Positions 18,149 to 24,828 of a stretch of DNA of 64,000 bases are shown here, piece by piece; the stretch's first letter is position 1; the number at the start of each line of letters is the position of its first letter. The DNA lies in contig CAWGRX010000017.1 of NCBI GenBank assembly GCA_963825075.1, forward strand, positions 1 to 64,000, read 5' to 3'. The stretch is from CAWAVN01 sp963825075 (GTDB lineage Bacteria; Planctomycetota; Planctomycetia; Planctomycetales; Planctomycetaceae). The notes beneath the pieces were generated by a model, which ran no database searches, was not told where the DNA came from, and worked only from the letters and a program-made list of their open reading frames with translations. A program made the position numbers and the translations under genes.

Positions 18149-18568
18149 ATGAAGCGTGTGCTGATTCTCTGCACCGGCAACTCCTGCCGATCCCAGATGG
18201 CGGAAGCCTTGTGGGCACACTTGGCGGAAGGTGAATGGGAAGCCGCTTCGGCCGGTTCCAAGCCGGCGGGTTACGTGCATCCCTTGGCCGTCCGCGCAAT
18301 GGGGGAATGGGACATCGACATCTCCGCGAATGAAAGCAAATCTCTCTCCCAATTCCAAAATCGGCCGTTCGATCTGGTCGTCACGGTTTGCGACAACGCC
18401 AAGGAAGCCTGCCCTGTGTTTTCCGGCGCTCGGCAGACGTTGCATTGGCCGTTTGACGATCCGGCGGACGCCGAAGGCTCGGACGAAGAGAAATTGCCGG
18501 TCTTCCGCCGGGTGCGGGACCAGATCGCCCGGCGGATTCGGGAGCACCTCAACCTCCCTGTTCCGTAA
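18149..18568 (+). CDS. arsC: arsenate reductase, low-molecular-weight phosphatase type
   Basis: A 139-residue protein of the thioredoxin-coupled arsenate reductase / low-molecular-weight tyrosine phosphatase fold. The P-loop CTGNSCRSQMAEA (CX5R, Cys at residue 9) binds the oxyanion; CDNAKEACPVF supplies the two resolving cysteines expected of the ArsC (not phosphatase) subgroup, and WPFDDPADAEG holds the catalytic Asp-Pro. ATG at 18149 has GAAAGGA upstream. With the adjacent MIP channel it forms a compact arsenate-detoxification pair: reduction to arsenite, then exit through the channel. No ArsR repressor or ArsB/Acr3 pump is present in the window. Confidence 0.92.
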   Translation: MKRVLILCTGNSCRSQMAEALWAHLAEGEWEAASAGSKPAGYVHPLAVRAMGEWDIDISANESKSLSQFQNRPFDLVVTVCDNAKEACPVFSGARQTLHWPFDDPADAEGSDEEKLPVFRRVRDQIARRIREHLNLPVP

Positions 18569-18658
18569 CATGAAGCTTCGCAGTTTCGTTTGCCGTTAGT
18601 CGGCGAGATCTTGCGCGTCTTCTTCAATAGGTTCGTTTGTGTCCCGCGCGGCGGCGGA

Positions 18659-20219
18659 TCAGCATTGCTCTTCCGGAAGGGCGAGGTCGTTAATTTCCGC
18701 AACGGCGGGCAGGCTGGTGTAGGCGTGCTCCAGTTCGCGCAATCGTTCGGTGGAAAAGTTTTCGGGCGAGACGACGTCGCACAAATTGCCGGGGCAAACG
18801 ATCAAGCGGTCGGCCGGGTTCGGGTTGAACGGGAAGAACTGTTTGGAAATATCCACGCCTTCGACGCCGTGCGAGTAGGAGTACGTGGTCATCACCCGCA
18901 CGTTGGAGTCCGCACCGAAGACGCTGCGGATCACGGCCAGCTTGGTGTTCATGCGGGCGAGCACGGTGGTGAGCTGCTGCCAGGTGGTGATGGGCGCGTC
19001 GAGTTCGATGTTGAGGTGCACCAGGGGGCGTTTGGGGAGCCGGCGGCGTTCGGCGACGGCCTCGATGACGTTCCGGGCCACGCTGATGGCCTGCCGGTCG
19101 TTGCCGCTGCCGGGCTTGACCAGGAGCATATTGTTGTGCTTGGTCGCGGCTTCGAAGCCGTTGCCATAGCCGACCAGTCGCTCATCGTGTCCCACGCGGT
19201 GATCGAGCGCATCGGGATCGGTTTCCTCCAGTTCGAGCAGTTGGCGGGTCTGTTCGAGGGCGTAGGCCAGATTCCAGGCAATCAAGTAGGCGACGAACCC
19301 GGCGAGCGAATGGGGCAGCTTTTCGGCCCGCTTTACGCGCCTGGCTGATGGCCTCGGCGGCCGCGGGGCTGACAAGCGATTGCAAATCCCCTCCGTTCGA
19401 GCAGACGGCGTTAAACTGCTTGAGCAGGTAAGCCTCCAGCGCAATCTTGACCCGCGGGTCCGACACCGCCTCGGCGGGCGAACCGCAGAAGAACGAACGC
19501 AAAGCCCGCCCCCGGATCGTTTCGTGCGCGTCGGGATCGTCGATCGGCATGTCCAGAAACGGCCGCGAAAACACCTGGACCGGAGCCATCCAGCGGTTGC
19601 GGGCCATCTCCTCCTCGGCATCGATGAGTTCCTCGCCGCTGGGGACGTAAAGGCACATGGCCCCAATGTCGGTATTGGTCATCGCCGCGAGACAATAAAG
19701 CCGGTCGGCATCGGGCGTGCCGTAAAGCGCATTCTCCACGTCCAGCGCCTGGTCGATCACGCCTTGAAGCGCCCGGCGGTCGGTGTTCTCCTTGCGGTCG
19801 TGCTGTTTGCCATAGGCCGCGCACGAACCGCTGAGCTTCGAGCGGTGGGCCGCCGTAATGAACATCGCCGGCTTGCCGGGCGTGCGGCAAGCGGCGCGGA
19901 CCATCTTAATGCGAATCGGTAGCCAGAAATCGGTATTGTTGGGATCCACGAGGGCCTTGTTGCCGTCGCTTCGCTGGTTTTCCACCGTCGTGGCCGGGCA
20001 GCCCTTGTGATCGGTCGTATTAGTCCGCCCGTCCATGCACTTCCGCAAGAGAATCTCCGGCGCCTCGTGGCGGAAATGGTCGATCGTCTCCCCCATCTCC
20101 CGCAGCATGGCGGCGTTTTCGCGGTTTTTGGCAAGATAATCGGAAAAATAGGCCTGGGCGAAGGCATCCGGCCCTTCGGCGCCCGCCGCATTCTCCAGGA
20201 GTTCGGTGTGCACGGACAT
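18659..20219 (-). CDS. CsoSCA-type (carboxysome shell) carbonic anhydrase homologue, frameshifted
   Basis: About 520 residues, close to the length of carboxysomal CsoSCA. The catalytic domain is recognisable: CMDGRTNTTD (Cys61, with the Asp63/Arg65 dyad) and AHRSKLSGSCAAYG (His125, Cys133) give a C-xDxR...H...C beta-carbonic-anhydrase zinc site; ENTDRRALQGVIDQALDVENA and LAAMTNTDIGAMCLYVP follow as in CsoSCA (which has NDRRALEAAL then IGVDTDTDAIRVHIP). The C-terminal half, in another frame after a one-base break near 19335, carries the catalytically dead second domain (PLVHLNIELDAPITTWQQL). The N-terminal domain before the first Cys is only 60 residues. No shell, RuBisCO or other carboxysome gene is nearby. 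Expected reaction: CO2 + H2O to bicarbonate. The family match is from memory of CsoSCA. Confidence 0.75.
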
Positions 20220-20372
20220 AATGGGAGAACCGCGCCTCCTGTTGGAATGGGAAAATGAATTGTTTGGATCGGGAAAAGAAAGGGTTTGCGGATTTATTAT
20301 ACCCCACGAGAAACCTCATGTCACGGCTGGGACTTTGGTTTGGGAAACATGAAGGGGCGGAACCCGCTCGGT

Positions 20373-21167
20373 TCAGGAGCGAAACTTCTTCCCGCTGACC
20401 GTTGCTGACTCCGGCACTGCGGTTGACGGAGAGGCAGACCGAGACCGGAAACGCGGCACGAACATGGGAACCCGTCGCCGGTATTCTTGATACTGCCGAC
20501 CAAAGTGAGCCACCAAATCCTGTTCTTCAATCACCGCCGCCAGTCCCATATATCCGGTCAAAACGCCGGCGAACAGAAGATGCCCAACGGTCATCGTCGG
20601 GATCGCCCAAAACGCCAAGGCCCAACCGACATAAAGCGGGTGCCGGACGTTTTTGTAAAGGGCGGGCACGCGAAATGGCAGCGGTTCGTATTCCCGGCCT
20701 TTTAGATAGAGCCAAACCTCGCACATCCCGAACAAATCAAAGTGGTCGATCATCAGGCTGACGATCGGGACAAGCAGCCAGCCCAAGGCAAAAAGCCCCC
20801 AGAGCAAGTTGCGAAGAACCGGTTGCGCGACGTCCCAGACCACTGTGTCAATCCCACGCCATTGCCACATCATCAGGATGAGGACGAGGCAACTCAGGAG
20901 GACGTATGTGCTGCGTTCGATCGGCTTGGGGACGAGCCCTGTCCAGATTCGCTTGAACGCCGGCCTAGCCATCACGGAGTGCTGAACGGCAAACATCCCC
21001 AACAACAGGAGATCGACAACAATCGACGAAGCCAGGGATTCCCCGGCCGCGGTGTCGATCGTCCGAGGCACGAACAGATTGCCGACAAACCCGGCCATAT
21101 AGGCATAGGTCCCCAAGAACAACAAGTGACAGCCCACGCCATAGAGAAAGAACAGCCGACGTGTCAT
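20373..21167 (-). CDS. mddA: methanethiol S-methyltransferase-like membrane protein (MddA/NnrU family)
   Basis: A 264-residue integral membrane protein of the isoprenylcysteine methyltransferase-like superfamily, closest in pattern to MddA, which methylates methanethiol with S-adenosylmethionine to give dimethyl sulfide. Landmarks are LYGVGCHLLFLGTYAYMAGFVGNLFVPRTID at the N-terminus, AVQHSVMARPAFKRIWTGLVPKPIERSTYVLLSC, and the C-terminal SAM-binding signature YKNVRHPLYVGWALAFWAIPTMTVGHLLFA followed by EEQDLVAHFGRQYQEYRRRVPMFVPR. It is divergent from a TetR regulator with two palindromic operators between them, so expression is probably repressed until an inducer (perhaps a thiol) is present. 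A plain NnrU/ICMT role is the alternative. Confidence 0.8.
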   Translation of the reverse strand: MTRRLFFLYGVGCHLLFLGTYAYMAGFVGNLFVPRTIDTAAGESLASSIVVDLLLLGMFAVQHSVMARPAFKRIWTGLVPKPIERSTYVLLSCLVLILMMWQWRGIDTVVWDVAQPVLRNLLWGLFALGWLLVPIVSLMIDHFDLFGMCEVWLYLKGREYEPLPFRVPALYKNVRHPLYVGWALAFWAIPTMTVGHLLFAGVLTGYMGLAAVIEEQDLVAHFGRQYQEYRRRVPMFVPRFRSRSASPSTAVPESATVSGKKFRS

Positions 21168-21272
21168 TTCCGTACCTCCGCGAGAGTTCGAGACGCAAAA
21201 CGCGAAAACCGGTTCAAAACCCGATTGTTTCGCTGACTGAAGGGATTATTGCTCAAACGGCCGTATTGCCAA

Positions 21273-21289
21273 GTTGACTTGTGGTAAAC
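21273..21289. promoter_or_regulatory. TetR operator, imperfect copy
   Basis: GTTGACTTGTGGTAAAC: a near-palindrome differing from the copy 23 bases further on at one position. It lies between the divergent mddA-like and tetR genes and is a likely repressor site. Confidence 0.65.
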
Positions 21290-21295
21290 TCGAAG

Positions 21296-21312
21296 GTTGA
21301 CTTGTGGTCAAC
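21296..21312. promoter_or_regulatory. TetR operator, perfect palindrome
   Basis: GTTGAC-TTGTG-GTCAAC is a perfect 6-bp inverted repeat with a 5-bp centre, the usual size for TetR dimers. Its start is 23 bases from the start of the imperfect copy, about two helical turns, so both could be bound on the same face. It overlaps the leader of the tetR gene. Confidence 0.7.
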
Positions 21313-21332
21313 CGGAAACGATGGAGCATCCC

Positions 21333-21923
21333 ATGAAGACCCCGACTCGCCAACGCCTTGTCGAAGCCGCCGTTCGCCGTTTCTACCGCGATGGATTTCG
21401 CATGGTGGGCATTGATCAAATCTTGATGGATGTGGGAATCAGCAAGACCGCGTTCTATAAGCACTTCGGGAGCAAAGAGGACTTGATGCTCGCTGCCCTC
21501 GAAATGCAGCATCGTTGGCTGTTAGATACCTTCCGGACCATGATTCGCGAGCGGGGCGGTCCGTCGCCGATCGGCCAACTTCGCGCGGTGCTCGACGTGG
21601 TGGAGCACCTCCTTGAGTCCGAGGGTTTTCAGGGCTGCATTTTCGTCAACGCGGCCATGGAGTTTCCTTTGCCCCACGAACCCGCCCATGTCGCCGCTTT
21701 GGAAAACAAACGTGCCATCGAGTCGATTGTCGCGGCCTTGGCCGAAGAAGCGGGAGCGGACGACCCGCTGGCGCTGGCCCAGGAATTGTGCCTGATTGTG
21801 GAAGGCACCTACGTGACCCGCCACGTCACCGGCAACAAGCGCACCGTGGACATCGCCCGCCGGATCGCGATGCTCGCGATTTCCGCGCATTGCCCCGATT
21901 TGACATCAACTCCTTCCGCTTGA
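21333..21923 (+). CDS. TetR/AcrR family transcriptional regulator
   Basis: A 196-residue repressor. The N-terminal helix-turn-helix domain reads RQRLVEAAVRRFYRDGFRMVGIDQILMDVGISKTAFYKHFGSKEDLMLAAL, a textbook TetR signature; the C-terminal ligand-binding domain includes LESEGFQGCIFVNAAMEFP, a motif I associate with the regulators of the TetR_C_6-like group. Start at 21333 is chosen because TGGAG lies six bases upstream; the upstream ATG at 21321 and TTG at 21297 are less likely, and the latter lies inside the operator. It is divergent from the MddA-like gene, which it most likely controls together with itself. Confidence 0.9.
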   Translation: MKTPTRQRLVEAAVRRFYRDGFRMVGIDQILMDVGISKTAFYKHFGSKEDLMLAALEMQHRWLLDTFRTMIRERGGPSPIGQLRAVLDVVEHLLESEGFQGCIFVNAAMEFPLPHEPAHVAALENKRAIESIVAALAEEAGADDPLALAQELCLIVEGTYVTRHVTGNKRTVDIARRIAMLAISAHCPDLTSTPSA

Positions 21924-21982
21924 CAAGCCGCTTGCCGAGCCGATCATGGGGTTTCCTCTTTGAAATCTTTTGAGACGTGCTA

Positions 21983-22792
21983 ATGTTTGAATTGATGATG
22001 CGAACTCGCGAGCGTGTGTGGGAGATTGTGGAAGTTGCGCGGGACGGGGATGCGGCCAGCCGGCGGTTTGACATGTTCATCTTGAGCTTGATTGGGCTCA
22101 ATGTGTTGGCCGTGATGCTCCAATCCGTGCCTTCGCTGGAAAGCCGATTTGCCGGGCCGTTTTTCGCGTTTGAGCTGATTTCGGTGGCGGTGTTTTCGGT
22201 GGAGTATCTGGCCCGATTGTGGTCCTGCGTGGAAGATCCGGAATACCGCCGGCCGATTGCAGGCCGGATTCGGTTCGCGGTCCGGCCGATGGTAATGATC
22301 GACCTCTTGGCGATCTTGCCCTTTCTGGTTTCGTTCGCGGCGTTTGATCTGCGAATCCTGCGGGCGTTTCGACTCTTGCGGCTTGTCCGTTTGCTCAAGG
22401 CGACGCGGTATGTCGCGGCCGCGAAGCATTTTCGCACGGTGATGGAGACCAAGCGGGAGGAATTGGTGCTCACCACGGGCCTGATGACGGTGCTCCTGAT
22501 CATCACGGCTTCGGTGATGTACTTCGCCGAGAACGCCGCCCAGCCGGACAAGTTCGGCAGCATCCCCGAAAGCCTGTGGTGGGCGGTGGCCACGCTGACG
22601 ACCGTGGGCTACGGCGATGTTTATCCCATCACCCTCCTGGGCCGGATCGCCGCGGGCTTCATCGCCATCCTGGGCATCGGTTTTTTCGCGCTGCCCACGG
22701 CCATCTTGGGTTCGGGCTTCGTGGAAGCCATCGAAGGGGACAAAGAATCTGAAGAAAAAACCTGCCCCCACTGCGGCGGCAAGTTGAAGTAG
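21983..22792 (+). CDS. voltage-gated potassium channel family protein with C-terminal zinc ribbon
   Basis: A 269-residue six-transmembrane ion channel. S1-S3 lie between residues 28 and 115, S4 is LRILRAFRLLRLVRLLK with regularly spaced Arg, and the pore loop SLWWAVATLTTVGYGDVYP carries the K+ selectivity filter TVGYGD (about residue 209). S6 is AGFIAILGIGFFALPTAILGSGFVEAI. The cytoplasmic tail is very short and ends CPHCGGKL, half of a zinc-ribbon, which could allow metal- or redox-dependent assembly. ATG at 21983 is used; a GTG two codons upstream is possible. No RCK/TrkA regulatory domain is fused. Confidence 0.9.
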   Translation: MFELMMRTRERVWEIVEVARDGDAASRRFDMFILSLIGLNVLAVMLQSVPSLESRFAGPFFAFELISVAVFSVEYLARLWSCVEDPEYRRPIAGRIRFAVRPMVMIDLLAILPFLVSFAAFDLRILRAFRLLRLVRLLKATRYVAAAKHFRTVMETKREELVLTTGLMTVLLIITASVMYFAENAAQPDKFGSIPESLWWAVATLTTVGYGDVYPITLLGRIAAGFIAILGIGFFALPTAILGSGFVEAIEGDKESEEKTCPHCGGKLK

Positions 22793-22874
22793 CATATTCA
22801 GGAAAGCTATCGACCGTTAACATCGAGATCGTAGCCCAAGCCCAATCTCATGAAAGATGCAGGAGGCATTCGCG

Positions 22875-23360
22875 ATGTTTCACGATCTGGCCCTCATGTT
22901 GTCGACATTTGCCTTGGTGGTAAGTTGCTCGTTGAAATCCAAAGCGCCGCCCGCGGACGTGCGGGCCGCGCTCTTGGCTTCGGCCGAGAAGAGCGACCCC
23001 GATCATCCCGACGGAAGCAAGCTGCTCTTGACGCACTTCTCCCATCTCGGCCGTTTGACGACCTCCAAAGGCAAAACCATTTTCGTCGCCGACCGCCGCG
23101 CGGTGATTGCCGGCATGTTGGCTCCGCGCGGCCGGAATGCCATTCTGTTTTTCGACGGCCGATTTCGCTTTCTGGGAAAAGTCGGCTATGTGGCCAGCCG
23201 GCCGCTTTGGTGCGAGAACGGCAAGCTGTATCTGTTCGGCGATTTGGATGGCTTCGCCACGGGATTGTCCGGCAACGTCATTGATCTGACCGATGGATAC
23301 AAAAACCTCAAAGCCTACCATGCCCACGCTTATGGAAGCTCGGGCGGCATCGAGGAATGA
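22875..23360 (+). CDS. hypothetical secreted protein
   Basis: A 161-residue protein of unknown function. The start at 22875 is fixed by AGGAGG eight bases upstream and opens a hydrophobic leader MFHDLALMLSTFALVVSC; the Cys after VVS could be lipidated, though the lipobox is weak. The mature part has short beta-like strands (KTIFVADRRAVIAGML, NAILFFDGRFRFLGKVGYVAS, CENGKLYLFGDLDGFATG) suggesting a small beta-propeller fragment or beta-sandwich. A long ORF exists on the opposite strand but lacks a leader and ribosome site. Confidence 0.6.
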   Translation: MFHDLALMLSTFALVVSCSLKSKAPPADVRAALLASAEKSDPDHPDGSKLLLTHFSHLGRLTTSKGKTIFVADRRAVIAGMLAPRGRNAILFFDGRFRFLGKVGYVASRPLWCENGKLYLFGDLDGFATGLSGNVIDLTDGYKNLKAYHAHAYGSSGGIEE

Positions 23361-23448
23361 TAGTCTTGCGAACGGTGTAGGATCCAATGTGTATTGCATG
23401 AATCCGCGCCAATAGTTTTCGGTCCCCACAGCGGACACTATTTTCCGG

Positions 23449-24555
23449 TCAAGACTTGGGGCCGACTGGGATGATGAAGACGCGGAGACGGGACGTTTTG
23501 CCGTGTCCTTCCTCCCAGGCCAAAACGACGGGGCCTTTGCCCGCGGGCGACGTGGCTATCACGGGATCGTTGGCGTGATGGGCAATGACGTCCGCCTTGT
23601 GATGTCCGGGACGGCGGAGCAGTAAATCGCCTCCATCGGTCGTGATCCAGGTCAGCCAGGTTCCGCGGTCGTCGGCCGCGACCCACGGTTGCTCGCCCGC
23701 ACCGAGCTTGACTTCCGGATGTCCCGGCAGCGTCGCAAACACGTCCTTCTGCCGACGCCAGACTGTGGCGATTTCGCCCGGCTTCACCACGGCGACGGCT
23801 CCCCCGTCCATCGGGCAATGATCGACCTTCCAATGCCCCCGGCCCAAGCGAGCCGCTTCCGAAAACGTCCGCCCGCCGTCTTTGGAGGTGCTCAAATAAA
23901 GGTCGCGGTTCCCGCCCAGCGAGTTCCGCCACATCACGTAAACATTTCCCTCGGAATCAAACGTGACGCTGGGATGGCAGCACGGGCAGATCGGGCCTTC
24001 CGGGGAACGGTAAACCCGGCGGTTTTGGCTCCACGTCTTTCCCCCGTCCGTGGAGCCGGCTCCGTAAACTTCCATTTTCCCGTTCCGCAGGTCGTTCCAG
24101 ACGCAGAAGACCGTGCCTTCGGGTCCCGCCGCCAGCGCATGCAGGCCTTCCCGTGCCGATTCGGGAACATCATTCACGGTCGCCGGCCCCTGCCAGTTTC
24201 GGCCCCGATCTTTGGAGCAAAAAGAAAGTAGCTGGCCGTCTTTTCCGATCGCCGTGATGACGACCGAATCTTTCGCGGCCGCGACGCGGGGACCCCGCCG
24301 ATGCCCGAGCATCAACTGCGGCACCGTCGCCACCTTAACGGCATCGCCAAACCCATGCCCGTGACCCGTTCGCGCAGCGCAATACACATTTTGACCGGCC
24401 CCGAACGCCACATAAACATCCCCGTCCTCCGCAACCGCCGCCTGCGGTTGCCGGGGCTCGCCCGCGTCCTTCGGCAAAGCCAAAGTCACCGGCTCCGCGG
24501 CAGAGACGATCGAGAAAATGAGAAGAAAGGGCAGGAAAAGAGCAATTTGTCTCAT
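23449..24555 (-). CDS. exo-alpha-sialidase-like BNR repeat protein
   Basis: A 368-residue secreted six-bladed propeller of the sialidase/neuraminidase fold. A signal peptide (IALFLPFLLIFSIVSA) is followed by at least three Asp-box motifs: SKDRGRNWQGP, STDGGKTWSQN and STSKDGGRTFSEA (SxDxGxTW consensus). Between them are blade-type strands such as FCVWNDLRNGKMEVYG and PSVTFDSEGNVYVMWRN. The canonical catalytic Arg triad and Tyr/Glu pair of true sialidases are not obvious, so it may be a binding or non-sialidase hydrolase member, as many planctomycetal ones are. It is the last of a minus-strand run below the PQQ protein. Confidence 0.8.
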   Translation of the reverse strand: MRQIALFLPFLLIFSIVSAAEPVTLALPKDAGEPRQPQAAVAEDGDVYVAFGAGQNVYCAARTGHGHGFGDAVKVATVPQLMLGHRRGPRVAAAKDSVVITAIGKDGQLLSFCSKDRGRNWQGPATVNDVPESAREGLHALAAGPEGTVFCVWNDLRNGKMEVYGAGSTDGGKTWSQNRRVYRSPEGPICPCCHPSVTFDSEGNVYVMWRNSLGGNRDLYLSTSKDGGRTFSEAARLGRGHWKVDHCPMDGGAVAVVKPGEIATVWRRQKDVFATLPGHPEVKLGAGEQPWVAADDRGTWLTWITTDGGDLLLRRPGHHKADVIAHHANDPVIATSPAGKGPVVLAWEEGHGKTSRLRVFIIPVGPKS

Positions 24556-24558
24556 TGT

Positions 24559-24828
24559 TTAATTCTCCTCGTTTGAGTTGTTAGGCGGCCGCGTTGTTTC
24601 ATCCGCGAATAGGGTCAGCCTCACGAGAAACGTTGCGAGTGTCACATAAATGATACCTACAGCCGCCAGAAACATACGCTCATACGCCGTGAATTCGCCG
24701 TCAAACGCGCCGAGCAATATGAACGAAACGCCTCCAACAATCATGGCAAATGAGTTACTTCGTGTGCTTTTACGTATTCGCCGATCCTGAAGGCATCGAT
24801 GGAGTCTGCGTGTTAGGCGATTCTTCAT
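24559..24828 (-). CDS. small membrane protein
   Basis: A short protein of up to 89 residues with two membrane segments, SFAMIVGGVSFILLGAF and MFLAAVGIIYVTLATFLVRLTLF, and a polar tail ending SNEEN. The start is uncertain: ATG at 24828 has GAGAG upstream, while an ATG at 24873 would directly abut the true stop of the PQQ gene (TGAATG). It ends three bases before the sialidase-like gene and probably belongs to the same transcript. Function unknown. Confidence 0.5.
   Translation of the reverse strand: MKNRLTRRLHRCLQDRRIRKSTRSNSFAMIVGGVSFILLGAFDGEFTAYERMFLAAVGIIYVTLATFLVRLTLFADETTRPPNNSNEEN

Noticed and set aside
18659..20219. Possible carboxysome or microcompartment operon
   Set aside because: Only the carbonic anhydrase homologue is present; no shell proteins, RuBisCO or transporters are seen within the window.
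21980..22795. 271-codon minus-strand ORF opposite the potassium channel
   Set aside because: It mirrors the channel gene exactly; the plus strand has the TVGYGD filter and membrane segments.
22848..23438. 196-codon minus-strand ORF opposite the small secreted protein
   Set aside because: The plus-strand gene has AGGAGG and a leader peptide, the minus ORF has neither; the decision is moderate rather than certain.
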